40,971 nt of DNA from Lachnospiraceae bacterium UBA4364. Lineage in GTDB: Bacteria > Bacillota > Clostridia > Lachnospirales > Lachnospiraceae. Location of the stretch: the NCBI GenBank assembly GCA_002393955.1, contig DGSK01000063.1:26689-67659 (forward strand), written 5' to 3'. The position numbers were made by a program, and so were the translations under genes. The first letter of the stretch is position 1, and each line of letters opens with the position of its first letter. The notes beneath the pieces were generated by a model. That model saw only the letters and a program-made list of their open reading frames with translations. It did not search any database and was not told the origin of the DNA. Shown in pieces: positions 8,734 through 18,137 of the stretch.

Positions 8734-10521
8734 ATGGCTTATGATGGAATAACGGTAGCGGCTGTTACCGATGAACTGAATAAAAAGCTTTCCGGCGGCA
8801 GGGTGTACAGGATAGCCCAGCCTGAGAGTGATGCGATAGTGCTGACAGTAAGGGCACAGAATGGGCAGTACAGACTGCTGCTTTCTGCCGATGCGTCACT
8901 TCCGCTGGTTTATCTTACGGATGAGAACAGGAAAAATCCCTTGAATGCACCGGGGTTCTGTATGCTGCTCAGAAAGTATATACAGAATGCAAAGATATTG
9001 TCGGTAACCCAGCCGGGGCTTGAACGAGTGATCCGTATTGAGATGGAGCACATGGATGAAATGGGGGATATGCGTAAGCTCTTCCTGATCACTGAGATCA
9101 TGGGTAAGCACAGCAATATCATACTTACGGATGATAAGGATGAGATAATCGATAGCATCAAGCGTATATCCAATCTGGTGAGCTCTGTAAGGGAGGTCCT
9201 GCCCGGCAGGAAGTATTTCATACCGGAGACCAGGGGACGGATCGATCCCCTGAGCATAAAGGACGGCAGATATCTGGATCTGCCGGAAATGGCAAATATG
9301 TCTGTACACAGGGCGTTAGCAACATACATAGGGATTTCCAATACTGCGGCGTCAGAGTTCATCAGAGTGGCAGGGGTGGACGGTGACAGGATCGTTTCAG
9401 AGCTTGATGTAAACGAAAGGGAAAGTGTCGAAAAGGTTTTTTCATCAGTAATTGAAAAGATACGTATAGGCGGCTTTTCACCCGTGGTCTATTATCATGA
9501 CGGTGTCCCCGCTGAATATGCTGCCATCGATACGGGGATGTATCCCGAGAAGAAGACAGGCTACGGTATGTCAGGGACTCTGGAGCTTTTCTACAGGGAA
9601 AAGGAGCTCCATGTCCGCATAAGGCAGCGCAGCGCAGAGCTCAGACGCGCAGTGCAGAATGCCACCGAGAGAGTGTCTAAGAAGCTGGGCCTGCAGGAAA
9701 AGCAGTGCCGCGATACGGAGAAGAGGGAGAAAAACAGGCTTTACGGGGAGCTGATAAGAGCCTATGCCTGGCAGATAGAAGAAGGCGCAGATAAGTGCGT
9801 GCTGCAGGACTACAATACCGGCGAGGATGTATGCATAAGCCTTGATCCCACACTGTCTCCACAGGATAATGCCAATAAATATTTTGATAAATATAAGAAA
9901 CAGAAAAGAACATATGAGGCATTGTCCGTATATATAAAGCAGTCAATGAAGGCTCTTGAGCACCTAGAGAGCATACAGGTGGCACTGGATATGGCGCAGA
10001 ATGAGGATGACCTTAAGGAAATCAGGCAGGAGCTGTATGATGCAGGCTATATCAGTGGGGAAAAGGGCATGTCCGGCAAAAAGGGTAAGGGCTCAAACGG
10101 CAAAGGCAAAGGAAAAAATGCCGGGACAAAGGCAAAGGGGCTCTGTTCAGCGCCGCTCCACTATGTGACTGAAGACGGATACCATATATATGTGGGCAAG
10201 AATAACCATCAGAATGAGTATATAACCTTTGAGCTGGCAAACGGCGGCGATATGTGGTTCCATGCAAAGAAGATCCCGGGATCCCATGTGATCGTAAAGA
10301 CAGACAGTGCAGAGCTTCCGGACAGCGTTTATGAAACGGCGGCTGCTGTTGCCGCTTATTATTCCAAGGCAGGCGGTCAGGGCAAAGTGGATGTGGACTA
10401 TACCGTCAGGAAGAATCTGAAAAAAACTCCCGGCGGAGCTCCGGGATTTGTAATATATCATACTAATTATTCCATGACGGTGAAGCCGTCGCTGGAAGGT
10501 GTAAAGCCGGCTGAGGACTGA
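8734..10521 (+). CDS. rqcH: Ribosome-associated quality control protein RqcH (NFACT family)
   Basis: NFACT-family proteins (bacterial RqcH, eukaryotic Rqc2) bind stalled 50S-peptidyl-tRNA complexes and direct C-terminal alanine tailing; older annotation calls them fibronectin-binding proteins. The 595-residue chain starts MAYDGITVAAVTDEL and has NFACT-N (1-200), a coiled-coil middle (about 285-435), a Lys/Gly-rich linker (about 442-469), and a C-terminal NFACT-R domain with DMWFHAKKIPGSHVI at 506-520. The tRNA-contact pair reported as Asp97-Arg98 in Bacillus subtilis is Glu97-Arg98 here (GLERVI, codon 9022-9024). A downstream gene begins 25 bases later. The start has only a weak ribosome binding site. 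Confidence 0.93.
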   Translation: MAYDGITVAAVTDELNKKLSGGRVYRIAQPESDAIVLTVRAQNGQYRLLLSADASLPLVYLTDENRKNPLNAPGFCMLLRKYIQNAKILSVTQPGLERVIRIEMEHMDEMGDMRKLFLITEIMGKHSNIILTDDKDEIIDSIKRISNLVSSVREVLPGRKYFIPETRGRIDPLSIKDGRYLDLPEMANMSVHRALATYIGISNTAASEFIRVAGVDGDRIVSELDVNERESVEKVFSSVIEKIRIGGFSPVVYYHDGVPAEYAAIDTGMYPEKKTGYGMSGTLELFYREKELHVRIRQRSAELRRAVQNATERVSKKLGLQEKQCRDTEKREKNRLYGELIRAYAWQIEEGADKCVLQDYNTGEDVCISLDPTLSPQDNANKYFDKYKKQKRTYEALSVYIKQSMKALEHLESIQVALDMAQNEDDLKEIRQELYDAGYISGEKGMSGKKGKGSNGKGKGKNAGTKAKGLCSAPLHYVTEDGYHIYVGKNNHQNEYITFELANGGDMWFHAKKIPGSHVIVKTDSAELPDSVYETAAAVAAYYSKAGGQGKVDVDYTVRKNLKKTPGGAPGFVIYHTNYSMTVKPSLEGVKPAED

Positions 10522-10546
10522 CGGATCGATCATAAAGCGGGGATTT

Positions 10547-11266
10547 ATGGGAGAGGACAGGCACAGGGGAAAAATCGTAAAACCGGAAACCGGTTCAGTA
10601 TCGGCAGATGCTAAGGAAGGTGCATATGCCGGTGTTGACATGCGTGAAATCTATGAAAAAAAGCCTGTGTTATATAAGATGATAAAGAGGCTTTTTGATA
10701 TTTTCGGGTCTGTAGCGGCAATGGTCATCCTGTCACCGGTATTTATAGTGACTTCAATAGCTGTTAAAGCCTGCGACGGAGGTCCCGCCTTTTACAGTGG
10801 TATGCGATATGGAAAAGATATGAAGATCTTTCCAATGCATAAATTCAGGTCAATGTGTGTCGACGCTGAGAGCAAGACGGAGAAATATTTAAGGGCCGGT
10901 GATATAAACGGCCTGGCGTTTAAGATAAAGAATGATCCGCGGGTAACAACTGTTGGTCGGTTCATCCGCAGGACCAGCATAGATGAGCTGCCACAGCTAT
11001 GGAATGTATTTAAAGGAGAGATGAGCCTGGTAGGTCCCAGGCCAATACAGGTTACAGATAAGGAAATCAATGAATACGAAAAACAGCGCTGGATCGTAAA
11101 GCCCGGTATTACCTGTTTCTGGCAGGTCAGCAGGAGAGAATTCGTTCCATGGGATGAATGGGTGGATATGGATCTCAGGTATATCCGGGAAATGAGTATT
11201 CTCACTGATATCAGGCTTATGTTTGAAACTGTCGGAGCACTGAAATACAAGGCAGGGCACAGATAA
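10547..11266 (+). CDS. Sugar-phosphate (polyisoprenyl-phosphate hexose-1-P) transferase
   Basis: The bacterial sugar transferase family moves a hexose-1-phosphate from a UDP-sugar to undecaprenyl phosphate, starting a repeat unit of exopolysaccharide, capsule or glycan. The 239-residue protein has a single membrane segment around residues 50-73 (short monotopic class, like PglC or the WcaJ C-terminus). It then has the family block HKFRSM at 98-103, DPRVTTVGRFIRRTSIDELPQLWNVFKGEMSLVGPRP (130-166, with the catalytic Asp-Glu pair at 146-147) and RWIVKPGITCFWQVS. The first 30 residues are polar and atypical; ATG 10640 is an alternative start. It sits between rqcH and a GT2 gene, suggesting the start of a surface-polysaccharide set. 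The sugar cannot be told. Confidence 0.9.
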   Translation: MGEDRHRGKIVKPETGSVSADAKEGAYAGVDMREIYEKKPVLYKMIKRLFDIFGSVAAMVILSPVFIVTSIAVKACDGGPAFYSGMRYGKDMKIFPMHKFRSMCVDAESKTEKYLRAGDINGLAFKIKNDPRVTTVGRFIRRTSIDELPQLWNVFKGEMSLVGPRPIQVTDKEINEYEKQRWIVKPGITCFWQVSRREFVPWDEWVDMDLRYIREMSILTDIRLMFETVGALKYKAGHR

Positions 11267-11328
11267 GCATTTTCTGCCGTCAAAGTGCAATAACTATATC
11301 AGATTATTATAAATGGTACAGGATATGT

Positions 11329-12213
11329 ATGGAAAAAACAGCTGCTGTAATTCTGACATACAACAGAAAAAAGCTTTTATGCCGCTGTATTGATGCGGTT
11401 ACGGAGCAGAAAGATGTCTGTTTTGATATAATGGTAGCAGACGGAGGCAGTACGGACGGTACAGAGGCTTTATTCGGAGCGGAAGGAAAGTATCCGGAGG
11501 TCATATATTATGACCTTGGTGCCAATATGGGCAGTGCGGGCTTTTATTATGCCATAAGAAAGGCTGTCACGCTGGGGTATGAAAACCTCTGGCTTATGGA
11601 TGATGATGTGATCCCGGATGAGACAGCGCTTAAACAGCTGTTAAGAGCTGACAGATATCTTGGAGGACGATGGGGTTTTTTAGTGAGCCTGGCCTGCTGG
11701 AAGGACGGCTCATTATGCAAGGCCAATATCCCCAAAAATGCACCATTAAGATTTGTCCCGGTATCAAAAAAGCGAAATCTTATTCCAGTGAAGATGGCCT
11801 CCTGGGCATCCATAATGATAAAGGCAGAGACTGTAAGGAAAGCCGGGCTGCCGATAAAAGAGTATTTCATAGGGACAGAAGATTATGAATATACAGCAAG
11901 GATCAGCAGGAGATTTCCGTCATACTGGGTCACAGCCAGCCGTGTATTGCATGCAAAGGATGAAAATATAAAGGCAGATATCATAAAGGCAAGGGGAGAC
12001 AGGCTGGAAAGGTTTTATTATCTGTATCGGAATGATGTGCATTTTTACAGGAAATACGGGCTGCAGGGGCGTGTATACCTGGTGCTTAAGTTTGTATATA
12101 CCTTTTTCCGCATAATCCTGTTTGAAAAAGGTAACCGCAACGGGAAAATAAAAATACTGATAAAAGGCTACGCGGATGGATTCAGTTTTGATCCGAAGCC
12201 GGATCGGATATAG
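11329..12213 (+). CDS. GT2 family glycosyltransferase (GlfT2/rhamnosyltransferase-like)
   Basis: An inverting, nucleotide-sugar-dependent glycosyltransferase. The 294-residue protein opens with AAVILTYNRKKLLCRCIDAV (GT-A nucleotide fold). It has VADGGSTDGT at 36-45, the NMGSAGFYYAIRKA segment typical of galactofuranosyl- and rhamnosyltransferases, the metal-binding MDDDV at 90-94, and GTEDYEYTARI near 181, which fits the catalytic-base segment. It has no clear membrane span, although its C-terminal region is basic and hydrophobic and may sit on the membrane. It follows the sugar-phosphate transferase by 62 bases and probably adds a later sugar of the same repeat unit (inference). Its 3' end overlaps the convergent membrane gene by 32 bases. 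Confidence 0.9.
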   Translation: MEKTAAVILTYNRKKLLCRCIDAVTEQKDVCFDIMVADGGSTDGTEALFGAEGKYPEVIYYDLGANMGSAGFYYAIRKAVTLGYENLWLMDDDVIPDETALKQLLRADRYLGGRWGFLVSLACWKDGSLCKANIPKNAPLRFVPVSKKRNLIPVKMASWASIMIKAETVRKAGLPIKEYFIGTEDYEYTARISRRFPSYWVTASRVLHAKDENIKADIIKARGDRLERFYYLYRNDVHFYRKYGLQGRVYLVLKFVYTFFRIILFEKGNRNGKIKILIKGYADGFSFDPKPDRI

Positions 12214-13528
12214 GTTCAGGCTGTTTTTGTTCGGATATATTTTCTTTGAGGCATGAATAAGGAAGCAGATCCCTGTCTCCGGCAGACAGGGAATCAAGAT
12301 TTGCGAAAGCAATTACCAGGAATGTATTATAAGCTATTTCAATGATGTGGTGTTCGACCATTAAGTCAAGAGCGATGACTGCCATCAGAAACATCCCGAA
12401 ATAGTTCTTTTTTTTCATCAGCCGGATCACTATCCAGGTAAGCAACCCCATAAAGATCACAAAAGCAACTATGCCGTACATTGCATATAATCTGGTATAG
12501 GAACAGTCAACCCAGAAATAGTAAGTCGGTGTTTCTTCGGTTCCGCCAAGACCGACCTGAAGAAAATCTGTTCCAAACCAGGAAAAAGGAAAGCTTTTTA
12601 GCAGCCGGTAATTTGTGCGGATCCGGTTTTCAAGGGAATAGTATCTGTTATACCAGATATTCGGATCATCCTTGTACAATATGGCCCATATAAACTGCAG
12701 GGCAGCGCAGGCGGCGAATGAAGAAATCATGAGCAGCTTCAGGATTTTCAGGATTTTTGGGGGAAGAGTTATTCTTTTACCACAAGACACACTGTTATAG
12801 ACACAGCCTGCCATAGCAAGAAGTGTGCATATAGCTGCTATCTGACCATCCACAAAAAGGACGTTTACCAAAACAAGTGTGAGAATTAACAGATATTCTG
12901 TGAATTTTAGTTTTCCGCGCTTTATAAACATATATAAAAAGATCAGAAACATAACATGAGAAGCCAGATCTGTGCAGTAGATCATTCCGAAAGCGTGTCT
13001 CATGCGCAGATCCTCTCCCGGTCTTTGCCATACCAGGTCATCTATTATGCCTGTTTGCGAGAGTATGAAAGATATGACGATCATTACGGCACCGATTATG
13101 AGCGATATTTTAAATATCTTTTTTATATCCCGTTCTGCACAGGCAATGATAACGAGCAGTGCATAAAAAACGGGGCATTCCGGATCTGAACGCCAGTACA
13201 GGGCATAAAACCAGCCTGAAAAGAGCAGTAGTGAGAGGATTATCCTGTCACGCATGTTCTTTATTTCACAGCTGATCGTATAGATGGCAGGAAATATGAT
13301 CAGATACCTCAGGTTTATTATTCCGTAAAAAAGCATTTCAACAGCACGTATGGGGAATATGGAAAGTGCGGACAGAAGGGCATTCTGAAGCGGATTGTAG
13401 AGCATGGATGATGTCAGATACTCATAAAGAAAACCAAGCGCAAAGAAAAAATAAAACATTCTTTCCATTGGCTTGCGGTAGGAAATGAGTTTTTGATCTA
13501 ATTCTGTTTTTAAAGCTTCATATCTCAA
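12182..13528 (-). CDS. O-antigen ligase/polymerase-like membrane protein (Wzy-type)
   Basis: A polytopic protein of 448 residues with roughly ten or more hydrophobic segments and a large polar loop around 285-350. The loop's pattern, ENRIRTNYRLLKSFPFSWFGTDF then VDCSYTRLYAMYGIVAFVIF, resembles the Wzy/O-antigen-ligase region, where an Arg-rich loop precedes a conserved Gly, Asp and the next helix. Such proteins join lipid-linked repeat units outside the membrane. The start is TTG at 13528: there is no early ATG, the next Met is residue 21, and GGAGA lies eight bases upstream. A TGn-extended -10 sits just ahead. It faces the glycosyltransferase cluster and ends inside the GT2 gene, so it likely works with it. 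Annotation rests on topology and pattern. Confidence 0.75.
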   Translation of the reverse strand: MRYEALKTELDQKLISYRKPMERMFYFFFALGFLYEYLTSSMLYNPLQNALLSALSIFPIRAVEMLFYGIINLRYLIIFPAIYTISCEIKNMRDRIILSLLLFSGWFYALYWRSDPECPVFYALLVIIACAERDIKKIFKISLIIGAVMIVISFILSQTGIIDDLVWQRPGEDLRMRHAFGMIYCTDLASHVMFLIFLYMFIKRGKLKFTEYLLILTLVLVNVLFVDGQIAAICTLLAMAGCVYNSVSCGKRITLPPKILKILKLLMISSFAACAALQFIWAILYKDDPNIWYNRYYSLENRIRTNYRLLKSFPFSWFGTDFLQVGLGGTEETPTYYFWVDCSYTRLYAMYGIVAFVIFMGLLTWIVIRLMKKKNYFGMFLMAVIALDLMVEHHIIEIAYNTFLVIAFANLDSLSAGDRDLLPYSCLKENISEQKQPEPISDPASDQN

Positions 13529-13557
13529 TCGTGCAGTCTCCGAATCGTACTGATTTT

Positions 13558-13566
13558 ACTATACCA
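13558..13566 (-). promoter_or_regulatory. Extended -10 for the Wzy-like gene
   Basis: Read on the minus strand this is TGG TATAGT, an extended -10 about 30 bases before the TTG start; no good -35 is seen. It is divergent from the promoter at 13586-13615. Confidence 0.45.
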
Positions 13567-13585
13567 TAATTGCCTTTGATTATTA

Positions 13586-13615
13586 TTGCGTTTTTTCTGT
13601 CAATAATGCTATAAT
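13586..13615 (+). promoter_or_regulatory. Promoter of the zinc-ribbon gene
   Basis: TTGCGT (13586-13591), an 18-base spacer and a perfect TATAAT (13610-13615) preceded by TGC, so an extended -10. Expected transcription start is near 13622, which argues for translation from ATG 13661 rather than GTG 13625. Confidence 0.7.
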
Positions 13616-13660
13616 ACAGCCGTTGTGAAAAAACAGGCACCAAAAGTGCAGGGGGCAGAC

Positions 13661-14089
13661 ATGGGGTTTGAAGAGTCTTTTACGGCGTTTACGACCGGAG
13701 TTGGTGAAAAAGTCAAAGGTAATACCGAAGTGATGAAGCTTCGCAGCCAGATAAGCTCTGAGCAGAAACAGGTAGATGAGCTTTTTAAAAATCTGGGCAA
13801 AAAGTATTACGAGGCTCATAAAGAAAGCGGAGACAGCGAGTTCGGACTGCAGGAAACAATAGATGCCATACGTTTCCATGAATCAAAGATCATGGAAATG
13901 GAAAAAAAGGCTAGTGAAATAAGACAGGCAACGGATGCAGTATCACTTACACCGCAGCCGGGGACTGAGTACGGAGGAACCCCGAAGAGTACTGTCACGG
14001 CAGGACCTAACAGCTTCTGTACGAGGTGCGGCGCACCCATCAAGCCGGAGCAGGCTTTCTGCATAAAATGCGGAAGCAAGCTGACGTGA
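13661..14089 (+). CDS. Zinc-ribbon domain protein with helical N-terminus
   Basis: A 142-residue protein of unknown function, of a type common in Lachnospiraceae. The N-terminal two thirds is a predicted coiled coil (about 15-90: VMKLRSQISSEQKQVDELFKNLGKKYYEAHK), followed by a low-complexity Thr/Pro/Gly stretch. It ends in a zinc ribbon with two Cys-x-x-Cys knuckles, CTRCG and CIKCG, eleven residues apart. ATG 13661 has GGGGG at 13651-13655. GTG 13625 would add twelve residues but would start almost at the mapped promoter's +1. It stands before the aminotransferase with an 83-base gap and could share its transcript. The ribbon suggests protein or nucleic-acid contact, no more. Confidence 0.82.
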   Translation: MGFEESFTAFTTGVGEKVKGNTEVMKLRSQISSEQKQVDELFKNLGKKYYEAHKESGDSEFGLQETIDAIRFHESKIMEMEKKASEIRQATDAVSLTPQPGTEYGGTPKSTVTAGPNSFCTRCGAPIKPEQAFCIKCGSKLT

Positions 14090-14172
14090 TGTCGATGAAT
14101 CAGGTTACAGATCTGCGGCTTACAAAGAGTCATCAGATTTAGATATAAACAGATCAACGGAGGAAGAAAACA

Positions 14173-15369
14173 ATGGCATTGACATTATCAAAGAGATCAG
14201 AGCAGGTAAAGCCTTCATCTACACTGGCTATTACCGCAAAAGCCAAGGAGCTTCGTGCTCAGGGCAGGGATGTAGTGGGCTTCGGCGCAGGCGAGCCGGA
14301 TTTTGCTACCCCTAAAAATATCTGTGATGCTGCCATTAAGGCCATTAATGATGGTTTTACCAAATATACGCCTGCTTCAGGTACAAACGAGCTTAAGGAG
14401 GCTATATGCAAAAAGTTTGAGAAATTCAATCATCTGCATTATGAGCCTAACCAGATAATAATCTCCAACGGAGGAAAGCATGCGCTTACGAATATTTTTG
14501 ATGCGCTCCTCAATCACGGTGATGAGGTTATCATTCCCGCACCTTACTGGCTCAGCTACCCTGAGATGGTAAAGCTTTCTGACGGCGTTCCCGTATTCGT
14601 ATACAGCACAAAAGAGCAGGGCTATAAAGTGACTGCAGAGCAGATAGCAGCAGCTGTTACAGATAAGACCAAGGCATTGGTGCTTAATACGCCAAATAAC
14701 CCTACCGGAATGGTATACAGCAGGGCAGAACTGGAAGCTATCGCAAAGATTGCCGTTGAGAAGGATTTTTACATAGTGGCAGATGAAATGTATGAGGCTC
14801 TTATCTATACAGGTGAGGAGCATGTAAGTATCGCATCTTTCGGGCAAGATATTTATGACCGTACCATTACCTGCAGCGGACTTTCAAAGAGCTATGCCAT
14901 GACCGGCTGGAGAGTCGGCTATGCAGGTGCTCCTTTGGAGATAACAAAGAGAATGAGTGCTATGCAGTCCCATGCAACCAGCAATGTAAATTCCATCGCC
15001 CAGAAGGCTGCTGTTGAGGCACTTACAGGACCTACCGATGAGATGGAAGCAATGAAGGCTGAGTTTGACCGCCGCAGAAAGTACATGTATGAAAGAGTTA
15101 AGGCAATGCCTTTATGCGAGTGTCTTGAGCCGGAAGGTGCATTCTATGTATTCATAGACTTCAATGAGGCTTGTGAGAAGTCATACAAGGGTGAGAAGAT
15201 AGGCAGCGGTGCCAGAATGGCAGAGATACTGCTTAATGATTTTGATACAGCGGTAGTTCCCTGTGCAGATTTCGGATATCCGAACCATGTAAGGCTTTCA
15301 TATGCAATAAGCATGGAACAGATAGAGAAGGGATTGGACAGGATCGAGAAGTTCTTAAAGAGCTTGTAA
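14173..15369 (+). CDS. PLP-dependent class I/II aminotransferase (aspartate aminotransferase type)
   Basis: A cytosolic fold-type I aminotransferase of 398 residues. Seen motifs: GAGEPDFATP at 38-47, YTPASGTNELKEAI, ISNGGKHALTN, PAPYWLSYPEM, NTPNNPTG at 172-179, ADEMYEALIY (the PLP-pyridine Asp), SGLSKSYAMTGWRVGYAG with the Schiff-base Lys at 239, and a C-terminal NHVRLSYA with the substrate-carboxylate Arg. This is the AspB/AspC-like subgroup I-gamma pattern common in Firmicutes; the substrate (aspartate, or an aromatic or alanine substrate) cannot be fixed from sequence. GGAGGA precedes ATG 14173 and a good rho-independent terminator follows. Confidence 0.93.
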   Translation: MALTLSKRSEQVKPSSTLAITAKAKELRAQGRDVVGFGAGEPDFATPKNICDAAIKAINDGFTKYTPASGTNELKEAICKKFEKFNHLHYEPNQIIISNGGKHALTNIFDALLNHGDEVIIPAPYWLSYPEMVKLSDGVPVFVYSTKEQGYKVTAEQIAAAVTDKTKALVLNTPNNPTGMVYSRAELEAIAKIAVEKDFYIVADEMYEALIYTGEEHVSIASFGQDIYDRTITCSGLSKSYAMTGWRVGYAGAPLEITKRMSAMQSHATSNVNSIAQKAAVEALTGPTDEMEAMKAEFDRRRKYMYERVKAMPLCECLEPEGAFYVFIDFNEACEKSYKGEKIGSGARMAEILLNDFDTAVVPCADFGYPNHVRLSYAISMEQIEKGLDRIEKFLKSL

Positions 15370-15401
15370 AAAAGGAATAATGAGTATCATGTTGGAATAT
15401 T

Positions 15402-15430
15402 ACACCCTGCAATCAAATGCAGGGTGTTTT
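15402..15430 (+). terminator. Rho-independent terminator after the aminotransferase
   Basis: ACACCCTGC / GCAGGGTGT, a nine-base stem with an eight-base loop, followed by TTTT. It lies 33 bases past the aminotransferase stop. Confidence 0.85.
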
Positions 15431-15464
15431 GGATATAACGGTATGAAGTAGTTATGACATTGAG

Positions 15465-18106
15465 GTGAAAATAACCAAAATTATTAAGAAGATGAATAAT
15501 TTAAGAATACAGAGAGAAGTTAATTTTATAAACGGACAGAAAGCAAATTTGTCAGGTGTAATTCTTGCGGGGATAATTCCAGTTGCTATTTTTATTGCGG
15601 CAACGGTTGCATCCGGAATGTTTCCGGGGCAGAAGTACTGTTTTCTATCTGGGGATGGCTTAAAACAATTCGTTAATTTTTCTGTTGCATTTATGCGTAA
15701 ACTATTTATGGGGGAAAGTCTGTCCTATAGTTTTGAAATCGGGATGGGTATGCCTACAGCGGCAATAAACGCTTTTTATACAATCAATCCGTTTAATGTT
15801 TTCTTTTTTTTGATAAAAGATGCTGAGGTTGCATGTTTATTTGTGGTGTGCGCAAAACTGATGTGTATGTCTATGGCCATGTGCCTTTTTTTACGGACTG
15901 TGATCAAATCAGATATTGTGGTTTCGGTGATTCTTTCGGTAGCTTATGGGTTATGTTCTTGCTTTTGTTTTTTTTATCCGGCTTTTTATTGTATTGACAT
16001 CATGTACATAACGCCGCTTATTGCATTGGGAATAGTAAGGTTGATAAAGACCGGTAGGTGGGGATTGCTCTGTCTTATTTATGCATATAGCTTCATCATT
16101 CAATTCTATTTTGCATATATGGCAGGCATTTTTTCTGTTGTACTTTTTATCGTATACTCATGGTACTGCAATGGAACAGTTGTTGAATTATGGAAAAAGG
16201 TAATTCTCCGTTTTGCAATTGCAGTAGTTGTAGCGATTTTTATTTCTGCACCTGTGATTCTGCCAGCAGCATACGAGCTTTATTCTTTTCTTGCGTCTGA
16301 CACCCGAAAGCTTGAAAAATTTGTGCTGTATCCCTGGACATTTTTGGCAGGCTTTTATCCGGGACAATCACAGGATACTCACAACACAATTCCATATATG
16401 TATGTTGGTTTGCCTGTGTTAATACTCGTGACGGCTTTCTTTATAGATAAAAAAAAATGGAAAAAGGCAAAGGATATTTGCGGCTGTTCCACTGATATAT
16501 CTGTGTTTATGCTCTTTTTGTAGCCCGTTATACCTGTTCATGCATGCGTTTGATGCACCAAACGGATATGCTTTTCGGTTTTCATGGATGATGGATTTTT
16601 GTATGATTCCTATAGCAGCCCGAGAGCTTTCTAATGCAAAAGAAAACGGAATTTCACGAAAAATACTTTGGTGTATCAGTATGATATGGGGAGGAACTTA
16701 TTTTGTTATATGGCTTATACAGCAGAATTCGGACCTTTCGTCAGAGCATACAATGTCACTGTTTGCCGGTATTATGATAATGTGTGTGTTGGTAATTTAT
16801 AATATGATCTTTAGCGACAAAATGGACAGAGTAAGAATATTGTTATTGGGAGTCATATTTGTGTCGGAATTATTTGCTAATCTGCTTATGGGACAGGCAC
16901 ATGTCTAGGAATATATCCTTGACAGAGCGACATTTGATACAGCTGATAGAAATGCAAAGGCGGCTTTACGGAGCGTGGATAACGAAGAAAAAGTAAGTCC
17001 ATCGGGATTTTACAGGATAAGATATCTCAATTCGCTTAATGATAATATATCTTCACTGTATGGATTCAATGGCTTGGGATGGTTTTGTTCAATTGAAAAT
17101 GAGAATATAAGATATTTTTTGGAAAAGTGTGGTTATGCCACAGCTAATCTTCAAGCAAATGACTATGGATCCACGGCTTTCATGCAAATGGTACTGGTTC
17201 AAAAATACAATATAGAGTGTGAATTCGGAAGGGTGACAGAGGATAGCGGTTACACATTTGAAAAAAATGAATATACTTTACCTATAGGGTTTATGGCATC
17301 TCAGGATATATCGGAATTTCAAATGCCTGAAGACAGCCCATTTGATGTTCAGAATGCACTGGCCACAGCACTATGCGGAAAGCAGCATAATATATATACC
17401 ATATGAAGGTGAGTGTTATGTTGAATCCGATAATATGGAATTTGCTGAAACGACTAACGGAACAATGGTTAATCTGAATGCACCAAATGGAACGTCTGTG
17501 TATGTTATTCAACCGGAGTATGACGGGAATGTTTATGCCTATATGAGGATGTGGGGATTAACGTCTTCTGACAATGTCAGTCCATATATTTATTCTGATA
17601 GCGATATAGGTGGGATGCTCAGGCTTTCAAGGGTAACAATGCCACATATCATATTTCTTCCGAAAGGGACAGATGGGAATTGCAGACTCTATCTGACTAT
17701 GGAAGCGGCAAAGATGCAGCAGTTTGCTTACGAAAATCTTTATTTCGCTCATGAAGATAAATCTGAGATTGTAAAAGTATATGATGAACTTAGTGCGGGT
17801 GCACTGAACGTCGTATCATTCAGAGATGATCGGATAGAGGGATGTGTTTTAGTTAAAGATAACAAGCCAATATTGTTTACAAGTATTCCCTATAATGAGA
17901 ACTGGCAAGTGTTTGTGGATGGAGAAAAGGCAGAAACACTTGCATTAGTAGATAACTCGTTTTTGGGGGGGCGATTGGAAGAGGGATCACATAGCGTACT
18001 ATTTGTATACAAGAGCACATGGAGGTCTGTGGGCATTCTGGTCGGAATCGTAGGATTGGCGATATACATTGTATTCGCTGTTAGGAATAGAATAGAATTC
18101 CTTTGA
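15465..18106 (+). pseudogene. YfhO-family membrane glycosyltransferase, broken copy
   Basis: This is a decayed tandem paralog of the intact gene at 18138-20780; the two align end to end. Three lesions are visible. First, a +1 shift at the A9 tract 16449-16457: removing one A restores a product running from DKKNGKRQRIFAAVPLIYL to PLYLFMHAFDAPN, matching the intact copy. Second, a TAG at 16906-16908, where the intact copy has Gln (VQDR), consistent with CAG to TAG. Third, a frame change in the TA-repeat near 17390-17400, consistent with loss of one TA, after which reading resumes at YIPYEGECYV. The N-terminal part keeps the GPQKYCFL-like and GD segments and many membrane helices. The start is GTG at 15465, or ATG 15492. 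The gene is AT-rich. Confidence 0.88.
16449..16457 (+). repeat. A9 homopolymer at the frameshift in the YfhO-like gene
   Basis: Nine adenines lie exactly where the reading frame of the broken YfhO-like gene departs from its paralog. One A fewer restores the frame. This is a plausible slippage site. Confidence 0.85.
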
Positions 18107-18137
18107 TATAACTGTGTGATTTGACAAGGTTAATGAT

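Noticed and set aside
13625..13660. GTG 13625 as start of the zinc-ribbon protein
   Set aside because: It lies three bases from the predicted transcription start and has no ribosome binding site; ATG 13661 has both leader and GGGGG.
16540..16908. Separate small membrane-protein gene inside the broken YfhO region
   Set aside because: Its sequence aligns to the middle of the intact YfhO paralog, so it is a fragment of the pseudogene.
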